Origin: Dyadobacter sediminis
GTDB taxonomy: Bacteria; Bacteroidota; Bacteroidia; Cytophagales; Spirosomataceae
DNA length: 64,000 nt
Assembly: GCF_005860765.1 (NCBI RefSeq)
Contig: NZ_VCEI01000021.1
Location: 1,116,001 to 1,180,000, forward strand
Reading direction: 5' to 3'
The notes beneath the pieces are model-generated. The model searched no databases. It was not told the DNA's origin and saw only the letters and a program-made list of their open reading frames with translations. The translations under genes were made by a program, and so were the position numbers. Of the stretch, positions 8,001 to 16,504 are shown one piece after another (the first letter of the stretch is position 1; each line of letters begins with the position of its first letter).

Positions 8001-9062
8001 TCAATTGGTTTTTTTATGGATTTTTTCTTCCGCCAGTTTGATTTCATCCGCGTCTGGTTCAGGCTCTTCCTGCTGCAAATGTGCAATGGCTTCATACTGC
8101 AGGCTGATCAGAATAGGAAAATGATCGGAAGAAAAATTTTCAAGCCGCTTCAGGCGGCGCAGCTTGAAGTCTGTAGAACAAAATACATGATCGAGCGGGA
8201 AGCGCAGAATCGGATGCTGTGCATGGAATGTATTGTAAAAACCTCTTCCTTTTCTCGGGTCAAGCAGGCCGCTGATTTTGGTAAAGAGTTTGGTTGTATA
8301 GGACCATGCCACGTCGTTGAGGTCACCGACCACGATGGTTGCCAAGTTATTTTCCTTTACTTCTTTGGCGACCATCAGCAGTTCCTTGTCCCTTTCGGTG
8401 GAATACAGGTTTTCGCCCGGGACCGGCGGAGTAGGGTGCACGCAGTACAAGCGTATGGTCTTGCCGGATGGAAGCTGCACTTTTGCTTTAATGGAAGGTA
8501 TTTCAGGATCAACAAGGTATCTTACTTCGGCATCGATTAGTTTCAGTTTGGAATACAGCAGCATGCCATATGTATTTTCCAGCGGCACCAGAACCTGATG
8601 CGGATATTTTTCTTTCAGGGTTTCGGTTCCTTTGAACCAGAAGTTGTCGGTTTCCAGCAGCAAAATAATGTCCGGATCATATTTATGGAGCAGCTTCATG
8701 CAGCCGGCCGTATTTTTATTATCCTGAAAAACGTTGGAAGAAATGATGCTCAGTGAATTGTCATCATCCTTTTTCGTAGCCCTGATCAGCGCTGACTTGG
8801 CCAGAAATGTAAATGGCAGAATCTGAAATAAAAGATAGAACGCATTCACAACGATCAGACTTGTAAATACAATTTCGTACGTTGATGAAACGGAAAAGAA
8901 CGAAACGTAAAGCGCAAGAATGATTAAATTGAGAAAAAGCTTCTGAATCCTCGGATACTCAAAAACCCTGAATGCCCAATAGTCATTCCGGATAAGCGGT
9001 ATAACAGAAAACAAAATGACCAGTGCGCCTGAAACTTCCAGGATCCATTTTAAAGCATTCAT
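8001..9062 (-). CDS. Membrane-anchored endonuclease/exonuclease/phosphatase (EEP) family protein
   Basis: 353 aa. Three N-terminal membrane helices (residues about 5-95) precede an EEP metallohydrolase domain. The catalytic set is visible: SSNVFQDN (Asn), LLLETD (metal-binding Glu), CVHPTPPVPGE, VVGDLNDVAWS (Asp/Asn), PLDHVFCS and SSDHFPI (catalytic His). Members cleave phosphodiesters in nucleic acids, inositol phosphates or sphingomyelin; the topology would put the domain on one face of the inner membrane, but the substrate is not predictable. The C-terminal tail is acidic (QQEEPEPDADE). It lies 140 bp upstream of the EcsC-mla operon on the same strand. Confidence 0.87.
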   Translation of the reverse strand: MNALKWILEVSGALVILFSVIPLIRNDYWAFRVFEYPRIQKLFLNLIILALYVSFFSVSSTYEIVFTSLIVVNAFYLLFQILPFTFLAKSALIRATKKDDDNSLSIISSNVFQDNKNTAGCMKLLHKYDPDIILLLETDNFWFKGTETLKEKYPHQVLVPLENTYGMLLYSKLKLIDAEVRYLVDPEIPSIKAKVQLPSGKTIRLYCVHPTPPVPGENLYSTERDKELLMVAKEVKENNLATIVVGDLNDVAWSYTTKLFTKISGLLDPRKGRGFYNTFHAQHPILRFPLDHVFCSTDFKLRRLKRLENFSSDHFPILISLQYEAIAHLQQEEPEPDADEIKLAEEKIHKKTN

Positions 9063-9292
9063 TGTAGCGGAAAAGCTATAAACACAAACAAATAAGTTCT
9101 TACAATATCGTTCTTAAATGAAAATTAAAAAATCATTTGGTCATAAACCGGCGAAAACAGGCTCTGAACAATCCGGAAAACAGAAAAATTAATTTAAACG
9201 CTGACCGCTATATGTAAGTAATTCGAAACATATCCGTTAGCTGTCAAATTAGTAGTCAACGGATTGTCATGAAAAGCTATTATTGAGAAGCG

Positions 9293-10330
9293 CTAGTTAA
9301 TACGCTGTTTTTTAACGCCCTTGGTTGTGATTTTAACCGGATTGATAAACCCTTTTTCATCAAAAGTCATTTCGTCAATGCATGTTTCCCGGTGATTGCC
9401 GTCGGTTTCAGTCAGCGGCCGTCTATGATAAACAATGTACCACTGGTCTTTACCCGGAATGTTTATAACGGAATGATGGCCGGCGCCGGTTGCCACTTTC
9501 GGGTCCTGCTGAAGAATTTTGTCCACACGCTTAAACGGTCCGAATGGGGAATCGGCAATGGCATAAGCTACGGAATAATTCGGGCCTGTCCAGCCGCCTT
9601 CTGACCACATGAAGTAATATTTCCCGTTTCTGATGAACATGAACGGGCCTTCAACATAACTCTCCGGCGTTATTTCCCGGAATATGGAACCGTCTTCAAA
9701 AGGAATAAAACCGGTAAAGTCATTGTTCAGTTTGGCGACATTGCAGTGTTTCCAGCCGCCATAAAAAAGATAGTACTGACCATCCTTGTCCTTGAAAACG
9801 AACTGGTCAATAGGCTGTGCCTTGTTATGGAACTTGTCGATCAGAGGTTTTCCCAGCAGGTCTTTGAACGGACCTTCGGGTTTGTCGGCTACGGCAACAC
9901 CGATTCCACCGGTTTCATTATCGCTCTGAATGTCATTAGCGCCAAAAAAGAAGTAGTATTTTCCTTCTTTTTCAATGATGGAAGGAGCCCACATGGCTTT
10001 TTTAGCCCATTTTACAGAACTTGTATCCAGTATAGCCTCATGTTTTTTCCACGTAACAAGGTCTTTGGAAGAAAAAGCGTCAAAAAAGACCTGCTTTTCA
10101 TAAGGTGCGGAATAAGTCGGGTAAATCCAGTAAGTCTTGTTGAAAATAATGCCTTCGGGATCAGCATACCAGCCGGGGAACACCGGATTGCCGACCACCG
10201 GACTGCCGGCCACCGGATTGCCGACCACCGGACTGCCGGCCACCGGACTGCCGGACGTTTTACCGGTGGATTGTGCAAATGAATGAATTCCTGAGATACA
10301 AAGGAGAAGAATAAGGAAGTGTTTTTTCAT
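9293..10330 (-). CDS. Secreted glycoside hydrolase family 43 protein with a repeat linker
   Basis: 345 aa. The signal peptide ends at about residue 20 (IHSFAQ). Five GSPVx/GNPVx pentapeptides (residues 27-51) lead into the five-bladed propeller domain. Expected GH43 carboxylates are present: the Asp in WYADPEG (Asp57), the Asp in DQFVFKDKDG and the Glu in YVEGPFMFIRNG. The family contains arabinanases, arabinofuranosidases and xylosidases, so a hemicellulose or pectin side-chain substrate is likely. The last repeat unit merges with the NPVFPGWYADP start of the domain, so the linker seems to have grown by copying that motif. No polysaccharide utilisation genes (SusC/SusD) are adjacent. Confidence 0.88.
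   Translation of the reverse strand: MKKHFLILLLCISGIHSFAQSTGKTSGSPVAGSPVVGNPVAGSPVVGNPVFPGWYADPEGIIFNKTYWIYPTYSAPYEKQVFFDAFSSKDLVTWKKHEAILDTSSVKWAKKAMWAPSIIEKEGKYYFFFGANDIQSDNETGGIGVAVADKPEGPFKDLLGKPLIDKFHNKAQPIDQFVFKDKDGQYYLFYGGWKHCNVAKLNNDFTGFIPFEDGSIFREITPESYVEGPFMFIRNGKYYFMWSEGGWTGPNYSVAYAIADSPFGPFKRVDKILQQDPKVATGAGHHSVINIPGKDQWYIVYHRRPLTETDGNHRETCIDEMTFDEKGFINPVKITTKGVKKQRIN
10178..10252. repeat. Five 15-bp tandem repeats in the GH43 gene
   Basis: On the coding strand five consecutive units of the form GGCARTCCGGTGKYC (10252 down to 10178) encode GSPVA, GSPVV, GNPVA, GSPVV and GNPVF. The units differ only at the third codon's Ser/Asn choice and in the last codon. In-frame copy number changes are expected by slippage. 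Confidence 0.95.
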
Positions 10331-10387
10331 CAGTTGATTTTCGGAAAAGGTATTGTAACATGTAAATATCTCAATTTTTGTCAGAAA

Positions 10388-11533
10388 TCAGTATACTTCA
10401 CCTGCGCCTCCGCCGCCAAAGTTTCCGCCTCCGAAATTAATGCCTTTTGTTTCAGGATCTTGTCCCAGGGTTTGTGCAATTAAAATTGATTTCAGCTCAT
10501 CCGGTATATTTCTCTTTTCCGGCTCATCACTGATTCCAAGTTTTGGCCTATGCAGATAGCGTATCAGCGCAGCCGAAAACAGAATAAGAGCCAGTCCGCT
10601 CACAAAAATATGTTGGGCTGTTGTGAAAGGGCTGAAATAATATCCAAACGAAACCATGGAAAAAGCCATTGCCAGCAAGCCGGTATTCAGCAAAATCCGG
10701 TCTTTTTTACGCACACCCGTTACTATGTAGGCAAATGGAATCACGATTGTAAACAGGTAAAAAACCGGCGCAAATGGAATTTGCAGGGAAATAGGCCGGA
10801 CGGAATTATTCAGCAAAGCATTTCCTTCACGAACGATAAGGTAATTTCCGCCAAGGTAAAAAGCCGCAAATGACAGTATTTCAATGATCTTACAACAGTC
10901 TGCATAGTAAATGCCTGTGTTTTTTCTGACTGCAAAATAAATGCATGCAGCCATCAGCATAACAGCAAAAGGCAAAATGAGAGTACCGGCTGAAAAGTTC
11001 ATCAGGAAATTTGCCAGCGTAACAAACAACGCCAAAAAGGAACCCGCGGCGGTTAAAATATCCGCATAACGTATGGTCGCAATGGACAACAGAATGAAAA
11101 GAACAAGTGAATATTGCCAGATTTTCAGGTCATTAAAAAGCAAAAACAAAGGCACAAAAAGCAATGCAATGCTTATGTATAACAAGGCATTGTCAACACC
11201 GGAATGAAAGAATTTTAATAATTTAATCTGACGTTCCAGAAAAAAGATAAAGAATCCGGCAAAAAGAAAACTGATCATTGCAAAACCGCGATCGGTTATA
11301 TTGCTGTCGGTCAGAAAAATGGAAATAAATCCCATAAAAAAGGCAGAAGCAATAATTGCAAAAAGGAAAAGTCCAATCTTGACAAAGAAATTAGGCCTGT
11401 AAAAATGCGTCTGATATTGAGCTTTGATCGCTTCCAGTTGCGGTTTGTCAAGCAGGTTTTTAGAAGCCCAGTCGGTTGCCCGGCGCTGAACTTCAATATT
11501 TTTGATCCAGTTCAGATTGTATGGTTTTTTCAT
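10388..11533 (-). CDS. Polytopic membrane protein with glycine-rich C-terminal tail
   Basis: 381 aa from the ATG at 11533, which overlaps the upstream gene's stop by 4 bp (ATGA). The longest frame adds 71 implausible residues and was rejected. About 75 soluble residues (starting MKKPYNLNWIKNIEVQ) are followed by roughly ten hydrophobic helices and a cytoplasmic-looking end, GINFGGGNFGGGGAGEVY. Glycine-rich tails of this type recur in uncharacterised Bacteroidota membrane proteins. It is translationally coupled to another polytopic protein; the pair probably acts together. Function unknown. Confidence 0.75.
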   Translation of the reverse strand: MKKPYNLNWIKNIEVQRRATDWASKNLLDKPQLEAIKAQYQTHFYRPNFFVKIGLFLFAIIASAFFMGFISIFLTDSNITDRGFAMISFLFAGFFIFFLERQIKLLKFFHSGVDNALLYISIALLFVPLFLLFNDLKIWQYSLVLFILLSIATIRYADILTAAGSFLALFVTLANFLMNFSAGTLILPFAVMLMAACIYFAVRKNTGIYYADCCKIIEILSFAAFYLGGNYLIVREGNALLNNSVRPISLQIPFAPVFYLFTIVIPFAYIVTGVRKKDRILLNTGLLAMAFSMVSFGYYFSPFTTAQHIFVSGLALILFSAALIRYLHRPKLGISDEPEKRNIPDELKSILIAQTLGQDPETKGINFGGGNFGGGGAGEVY

Positions 11534-12498
11534 CTTGCTGTTCCGAGGATTTTCTTGAAATTCAGCAGAAAATAAATGACCCCGATGCTGGAAACAGTAA
11601 GATAAACGGTCATTAATGAAAAGTACGCATTTTCGCTTATTCTGAAAAAGATGAGGTAAGTAACAGTTATATAAGCATATATGATTCCAATCAGCAGAAA
11701 GATATGCGATTGTTTCCGACGTGCATTCAGAACAAAAAACAAGCAAAAAGCAAGGCTTAAAACGGCGTAAGCTACTTTGTACGGCTGATTGATCAAACCT
11801 GAAATTGCAGCCAGCGCAGCCAGATTTCCGCCTAGGAAAATGTAGGTAGATGAAAAGTGTTTTTTAATACTTAACCTTTCTGACAGCCAGCCTGTAACCG
11901 TCAGCAAAGTGCCCAGTATAATTGCTGAATTCAGGATTTTCAGGTCAGTCAGATTATTTCCGTACACAACGGAGAGCGGCGCAATGGTAAGCCCGAGCCA
12001 TGAAGCAAGTCCGGTAATGGCCATGGAAAGCACGCCGCGGTGATCAAACCGGTACGCGCATACAAAGAACAAAATAGTCGGGATGATGACCGCAATGCCA
12101 TAGCGTGAACCAAACAATTCATACTGAAACTGCAGATAACCTTCCAGTGCAAGAAAACTGACGCAGCCAAGCAATAAGATATATTCCTGTAACTTGTTGG
12201 AATTCAGTATTTCATCATGACTGTACGGATGACTTTTCTGATACGCATAATAAAAGCAGGCGGCTGTGAGCAATGCAATGGCAGCAATCATCGCCTGATG
12301 TCCGATGGAATCGATGTTTTCATAAATAATCATCCCAAGCCCGGAATTAAAAAGCAGGATGCCGGTGTACAGCATATACCGCAGTTCCCAATGCACGGAA
12401 AGAGGCTTTGCAGTTTCGTACTCCAAAATCAGGGAAGCGTGGCTTTCCGAAATGATTTTTTTACCGACCAGATCCCGAAGTATTGATTGTGTGTTCAT
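11530..12498 (-). CDS. DUF2157-like polytopic membrane protein
   Basis: 322 aa from the ATG at 12498 (MNTQSILRDLVGKKIIS). The longer frame to 12672 would run into the methyltransferase gene and gives an unlikely basic N-terminus. A short soluble region (LVGKKIISESHASLILEYE), resembling the N-terminal motif of DUF2157 proteins, precedes about nine hydrophobic segments. Family assignment is from pattern only. Its stop overlaps the next membrane protein's start by 4 bp. Confidence 0.7.
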   Translation of the reverse strand: MNTQSILRDLVGKKIISESHASLILEYETAKPLSVHWELRYMLYTGILLFNSGLGMIIYENIDSIGHQAMIAAIALLTAACFYYAYQKSHPYSHDEILNSNKLQEYILLLGCVSFLALEGYLQFQYELFGSRYGIAVIIPTILFFVCAYRFDHRGVLSMAITGLASWLGLTIAPLSVVYGNNLTDLKILNSAIILGTLLTVTGWLSERLSIKKHFSSTYIFLGGNLAALAAISGLINQPYKVAYAVLSLAFCLFFVLNARRKQSHIFLLIGIIYAYITVTYLIFFRISENAYFSLMTVYLTVSSIGVIYFLLNFKKILGTAR

Positions 12499-12598
12499 AC
12501 CAGCTTTTAGACGCAGAAAGTAAAAATAGTAACTTAAGCGTTTGCTGTCCAGCTTACTTGTCAAACCGCTGACATACCGTTCGATAAGTCTGGATCGG

Positions 12599-13414
12599 TC
12601 AGAAACGAAGTGTGAAATTTTCCTTAACCTGTTCTTTCCTGAAAAAAACCAGTCCGATCCAGAACAGATCAACCGTAATGGTTACTTGCGGATGCGCCTT
12701 GATGTATTCCCATGCACGCGTCATTTCCGGCGACCAGTAAATATCGTCAAAAATAAAAACCGATTCGTTTTGAATATACGGAAGGCATGTTTCGAAATAA
12801 CGGACCGTGGGTTCAAACCGGTGATTGGCATCGAAATAAGCGAAATCCAGCTTTGTATTGGTTTCGGCAAGAAACTTGGGAAGCGTGGAATCAATGTTCC
12901 CGGTAATAATTTTAATGTTGTCCGCATTCATTCTATTAAAATGCTGACTAGCCAGTTTTGCCGTTTCCGGGCAGCCTTCAAACGTAAACATGCGCGATTC
13001 CGGCGCCGCTTTGGACATGTACAAAGTTGTAAGCCCTAATGAAGTTCCGAGTTCCAGCATGGTTGCCGGCTGAAATCTCCGGATAAGCCGGTTGAAAAGT
13101 TTTCCGAATTTTTCCGGCTTTTCTGCATTTTTTGCAATGGTTTTTACTTTACGGAGATTTGATTTGTTGATGCGCGAGCCGGCCCCAAGATCAAGGATTT
13201 CGATCTGACGATCGGATTTCAGAAGTTCTTTACGAAGCAACTTCAGGCTTTTATAGTCCGGATTGCGGTCTTTTTTGACTTTAATAACCTGTGTGTAAAG
13301 ATCAAAAACAAAAGGTGAATGGATGGAATGTTCGTTTCCTGAATGGAACAGGTACCTGAAGTAAGCAGCAATCAATGGTGAAGCGTTTAAAAAAGCAGGA
13401 AAAAAGTCCTGCAT
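12599..13414 (-). CDS. Class I SAM-dependent methyltransferase, O-methyltransferase-like
   Basis: 271 aa. Rossmann-fold motif I is MLELGTSLGLTTLYM, followed by the acidic FTFEGCPE strand, the DFAYFDANHRFEP region and the metal-site-like FIFDDIYWSPEM. This DANH/DD arrangement is typical of catechol-type O-methyltransferases and relatives. An N-terminal segment of about 90 residues (FRYLFHSGNEHSIHSPFVFDLYTQV) is common in Bacteroidota homologues. Substrate unknown. It lies 18 bp downstream of apaG on the same strand, so co-transcription is likely. Confidence 0.83.
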   Translation of the reverse strand: MQDFFPAFLNASPLIAAYFRYLFHSGNEHSIHSPFVFDLYTQVIKVKKDRNPDYKSLKLLRKELLKSDRQIEILDLGAGSRINKSNLRKVKTIAKNAEKPEKFGKLFNRLIRRFQPATMLELGTSLGLTTLYMSKAAPESRMFTFEGCPETAKLASQHFNRMNADNIKIITGNIDSTLPKFLAETNTKLDFAYFDANHRFEPTVRYFETCLPYIQNESVFIFDDIYWSPEMTRAWEYIKAHPQVTITVDLFWIGLVFFRKEQVKENFTLRF

Positions 13415-13432
13415 GCGAAAAAACGGATAATG

Positions 13433-13819
13433 CTAGTTCATTCTGTAAGGAGCCACCAGCGAAAAAGCAGGAATAATTACACGAAACTGTCGTCCGTCGA
13501 GAACGCGTTCCATGAGATAAGTCCCGGCCATTTTGCCCATGTCGGTACGCAGATTGCAGCCGGATACATAATCATGGACATCGCCCGGTTCCAGGATCGG
13601 CTGCAGCCCGACAATGCCGGCTCCTTCCACTTCCCGGACGGTTCCGTTGGCGTCATAAATGAGCCAGTGCCGCCTTAACAGCTTGACTGTGTACTCACTA
13701 TGATTTTCTATCAGAATTTTATAAGTAAAGACGTAATGATCTTGACCGGGATTGGAATAATCCGGTTGATATTCTGTTAAAACGGTGACTTTTACACCAT
13801 CTGTCACTTTGGAAACCAT
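13433..13819 (-). CDS. apaG: ApaG (DUF525) protein
   Basis: 128 aa, full length for the family. It has the fibronectin-III-like ApaG fold with conserved YTFxIxIENHS (here FTYKILIENHS), LRRHWLIYDANG, EVEGAGIVGLQP, GDVHDYVSGC and the late GTYLM. ApaG proteins are linked to divalent cation efflux and diadenosine tetraphosphate phenotypes in enterobacteria, but the molecular role is unsettled. Leftward transcription may start at the TACTTTTG box about 30 bp upstream. Confidence 0.93.
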   Translation of the reverse strand: MVSKVTDGVKVTVLTEYQPDYSNPGQDHYVFTYKILIENHSEYTVKLLRRHWLIYDANGTVREVEGAGIVGLQPILEPGDVHDYVSGCNLRTDMGKMAGTYLMERVLDGRQFRVIIPAFSLVAPYRMN

Positions 13820-13846
13820 ATGGAATGAAGGTGTTTATGAATGTTG

Positions 13847-13854
13847 CAAAAGTA
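13847..13854 (-). promoter_or_regulatory. Candidate -7 box for apaG
   Basis: On the minus strand TACTTTTG matches TAnnTTTG, about 28 bp upstream of the apaG start. No TTG at the expected spacing was found, so support is partial. Confidence 0.35.
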
Positions 13855-13969
13855 AGGAAGTGTTCAATAATAAAATTTCAGTTCTTCCACTCAAACGAAA
13901 ATAGTCATCAAATGCTGATAAAACCAAAACAAAATCATATAATTTGGATATCAAATTAAAAACCACTTT

Positions 13970-14635
13970 ATGGACGTAAAAATAGAGCAATCCTGGAAAG
14001 AAAGACTCGAACCGGAGTTTGAAAAACCTTACTTTACAAACCTTGTTGAATTTGTTAAGAACGAATATTCAACCAAACAGATATTTCCTCCTGCCAAACA
14101 AATTTTTAATGCATTCAATTACTGCAGTTTTGATGCGTGCAAGGTGGTGATTCTTGGCCAGGACCCGTATCATGGCGCCGGGCAGGCGCATGGACTTTGT
14201 TTCTCGGTGAATGAAGGGGTCAGAACGCCGCCGTCACTCGTCAATATTTTCAAGGAAATTCAGGACGACCTTGGCAAGCCGATTCCGAAATCAGGAAATC
14301 TGGAAAGATGGGCAAAGCAGGGTGTTCTGCTGCTCAATGCCACGCTGACGGTTCAAAGCGGACTTGCCGGTTCGCATCAGAACAAAGGCTGGGAAAAGTT
14401 TACAGACGCAGTTATCAAGTGTTTGTCAGACGAGAAAAACAATCTGGTATTTATGCTTTGGGGACGTTATGCACAAGATAAAGGCAGTATTATTGACGCT
14501 TCAAGACATTATATACTGAAATCAAAACATCCTTCGCCTATGTCGGCCAATGGCGGCGGCTGGTTTGGCAACCAGCATTTCAGCAAAGCCAACGCATATC
14601 TGGAAAGCAAAGGTCTCGAACCGATAAACTGGTGA
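13970..14635 (+). CDS. ung: Uracil-DNA glycosylase, family 1
   Basis: 221 aa, usual length. It removes uracil from DNA as the first step of base excision repair. Motif A is VVILGQDPYHGAGQAHGL with the catalytic Asp, followed by the uracil-binding GLCFSV, GVLLLNATLTV with the discriminating Asn, and the late KHPSPMS loop with the catalytic His. In family 1 enzymes the loop is usually HPSPLS, whose Leu is inserted into the DNA helix; here it is Met. The gene is transcribed away from apaG and ends at a strong bidirectional terminator. Confidence 0.96.
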   Translation: MDVKIEQSWKERLEPEFEKPYFTNLVEFVKNEYSTKQIFPPAKQIFNAFNYCSFDACKVVILGQDPYHGAGQAHGLCFSVNEGVRTPPSLVNIFKEIQDDLGKPIPKSGNLERWAKQGVLLLNATLTVQSGLAGSHQNKGWEKFTDAVIKCLSDEKNNLVFMLWGRYAQDKGSIIDASRHYILKSKHPSPMSANGGGWFGNQHFSKANAYLESKGLEPINW

Positions 14636-14645
14636 TCCGGCAAAT

Positions 14646-14676
14646 AAAAAAAGAGTCGGGAAGCCCGGCTCTTTTT
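14646..14676. terminator. Bidirectional terminator between ung and the Dabb gene
   Basis: Stem GAGTCGGG (14653-14660) and CCCGGCTC (14664-14671), with one G-T wobble, flanked by seven A on the left and five T on the right. It can stop transcription from both convergent genes. Confidence 0.85.
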
Positions 14677-14705
14677 AAGAATTTCACTCCTATTACTTTC
14701 TTTGA

Positions 14706-15110
14706 TTACTTTTCAATATTCGAATTCATTTCCAGCACATTAGCCCATTTGCCTTCATTTGCCTGTACAAATGCCTTATGGTCGGCATTGGAAGCATACT
14801 GCAATGCGCCTTCTTTGGTGCGGAACGTCAGGTAATGAATCACGTCAAACTGGTTTTCGTTTGCGCCCGATTTCTGAACATGGCCTGCGGAATAAGCAAC
14901 CACATCATCTACTGCATTTTTCATGGATGCAAAATCACGCAAATGCTTGTCAATGGCTTCCGGCGTCGTGCCCGGCTTGAACTTGATACAGACTACGCGC
15001 TGTATTTCGGCAGGTTTATGCGGAACGTAAGCTCCGTAAATAACAAGCATGAACACGCACAAAGCGAAAACCGGTATTAAATATCCTATTGTTTTATTTT
15101 TTGGTTTCAT
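14706..15110 (-). CDS. Membrane-anchored Dabb (stress-responsive alpha/beta barrel) protein
   Basis: 134 aa from the ATG at 15110; the five extra residues of the open frame depend on a TTG. One N-terminal hydrophobic segment (residues about 9-27) acts as an anchor or uncleaved signal. The Dabb domain follows: VVCIKFKPGTTPEAIDKHL, a YSAGHV strand and the late DHKAFVQANEGKWANVL. Dabb proteins form dimeric alpha/beta barrels and include stress proteins and small cyclases; no specific activity can be given. The domain faces the periplasm if the segment is a signal anchor. Confidence 0.85.
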   Translation of the reverse strand: MKPKNKTIGYLIPVFALCVFMLVIYGAYVPHKPAEIQRVVCIKFKPGTTPEAIDKHLRDFASMKNAVDDVVAYSAGHVQKSGANENQFDVIHYLTFRTKEGALQYASNADHKAFVQANEGKWANVLEMNSNIEK

Positions 15111-15454
15111 TATCCTTTCAGTCAATTATATCAAATTATCTCTTTTAGGTTACAAAGATAACCAGATATTTATAAATTGCATTATTTGTATATATTATAT
15201 AACATATTCTGATTTAAATTGGTATTAAAAAATAATATTCATGTCATTTATTAAATTATAGAATAATGTTCGGGGTGCTTTCTTCTTAGAAATTGCAGGG
15301 GAAAGATATCCGGGTTTTGGAAAAAGGAATTTTACCGATAGAAAGTGGAACAACAGGGGATTTATAGTAGCAAAAATCATATTGCGCGTTACTTTTTTTG
15401 CTGCAAGCGTCTAAACAGGTAAAATTCAGTTTTCCAGGCATATCAAAATTTTAT
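15111..15454. other. AT-rich intergenic region, divergent promoters
   Basis: 344 bp between divergently transcribed genes, strongly AT-rich in its first half. On the minus strand it holds a TATCTTTG box for the Dabb gene at 15153-15160. I see no coding frame with protein-like character and no hairpin strong enough to name. It presumably also carries the promoter of the phospholipase-like gene. Confidence 0.6.
15153..15160 (-). promoter_or_regulatory. Candidate -7 box for the Dabb gene
   Basis: The minus strand reads TATCTTTG, a match to TAnnTTTG, 42 bp upstream of the ATG at 15110. No TTG element at proper spacing was identified. Confidence 0.35.
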
Positions 15455-16489
15455 ATGGCACAACTTTGTGTCTTTCGTAAAAAAAAGTCGGATCATTTTC
15501 GGTCTTTTTCGAAATTCATTTCCTGTATGCAGCTTTTTATGCTGGTGGCGAGCATTGTTCAGGCGGCTGATGTAAAATGGGGATTCTGGGCGCATAAGCG
15601 GATTAACCGCATGGCAGTGTTCCGGCTTCCGGTTGAAATGCAGTACTTCTATAAAAAGAACATCGATTACCTTACTGAAAATGCAACAAACCCGGACAGA
15701 AGAAGGTACTCGGTTGTGGGAGAAGCGGAAAGGCATTACATTGATCTGGATGTATACGGCGACAGCGCAAGGTTAACTCTGCCAAAATACTGGAAGGATG
15801 CCGTACAGAAAATCGGTGAAGACAGCCTGCGAAAACATGGCATTGTACCGTGGTATATTCAGTCGGCTGCTTTTCAGCTGACGGAAGCATTTAAAGCACA
15901 CGATCCAGCCAGAATTCTGAGAGTATCAGCGGATCTCGGCCATTACATTGCCGACGCGCATGTTCCTTTGCATACGACCAGAAACTACAACGGGCAGCTC
16001 AGCAATCAGGAAGGAATCCACGCATTCTGGGAATCGCGGCTTCCGGAACTGTTTGCAGAGGATTATGACATGTGGATCGGCGAACCGGTTTATCATACGG
16101 ATATTGCAGAGCAAGTCTGGAAAACTGTAATGGCATCCAATACCGCCAGCGATTCTGTTTTTAAGTTTGAAAAGCAGTTGACTGTGGATTTTGAATCTTA
16201 TAAAAAGTACAGTTACGAACTCAGGAACAATGTACTGACCAGATCCTATTCAAAGGAATTTTCAGAAAAATACCATCAGATGCTTGGCGGGCAAGTGGAG
16301 AGGCGCATGAAGGCATCTGTAAAAATGGTAGGCGATATCTGGTACAGCTGCTGGATCAATGCCGGCCAACCCGACTTAAAGAAAATGGCAGGATTTGTGC
16401 CGGATCAAAAAGTCAAAAATGAAGAATCCGCTGAACAGCAAAGCTGGTTTCAGCGGATTCTTCGGGTAAGGTCGGAAGGAGACGAGTAA
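15455..16489 (+). CDS. Secreted zinc-dependent phospholipase C / S1-P1 nuclease-like protein
   Basis: 344 aa from the ATG at 15455 (the open frame begins at a TTG). The N-terminus is basic then hydrophobic and ends FMLVASIVQA, a signal peptide. The mature part begins near WGFWAHKRINRMAVFRLP, where Trp and His match the first zinc ligands of the phospholipase C/P1 nuclease fold. Further ligand-like motifs are ERHYIDLD and LGHYIADAHVPLHTTRNYNG, then HAFWESRLPELF. The family uses a trinuclear zinc site to cut phosphodiesters; nucleic acid or phospholipid are both possible. The 3' end carries a perfect 15-bp inverted repeat. Confidence 0.85.
   Translation: MAQLCVFRKKKSDHFRSFSKFISCMQLFMLVASIVQAADVKWGFWAHKRINRMAVFRLPVEMQYFYKKNIDYLTENATNPDRRRYSVVGEAERHYIDLDVYGDSARLTLPKYWKDAVQKIGEDSLRKHGIVPWYIQSAAFQLTEAFKAHDPARILRVSADLGHYIADAHVPLHTTRNYNGQLSNQEGIHAFWESRLPELFAEDYDMWIGEPVYHTDIAEQVWKTVMASNTASDSVFKFEKQLTVDFESYKKYSYELRNNVLTRSYSKEFSEKYHQMLGGQVERRMKASVKMVGDIWYSCWINAGQPDLKKMAGFVPDQKVKNEESAEQQSWFQRILRVRSEGDE
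16421..16463. repeat. Long inverted repeat inside the 3' coding end
   Basis: GAAGAATCCGCTGAA (16421-16435) is the perfect reverse complement of TTCAGCGGATTCTTC (16449-16463). A further CAGC/GCTG stem (16436-16439 and 16443-16446) sits inside with loop AAA and a 2-nt bulge. It lies within the last 25 codons and is not followed by a T tract, so it is not a standard intrinsic terminator. Confidence 0.9.
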
Positions 16490-16504
16490 CAAATGTTACT
16501 GTTG

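Noticed and set aside
10178..10252. Possible CRISPR-like array from five 15-bp repeats
   Set aside because: Units are contiguous, in frame, without spacers, and code for a linker; no cas genes in the window.
11534..11746. 71-residue N-terminal extension of the glycine-tailed membrane protein
   Set aside because: Cys- and His-rich, overlaps the upstream coding sequence, and the ATGA overlap start is typical of coupled genes.
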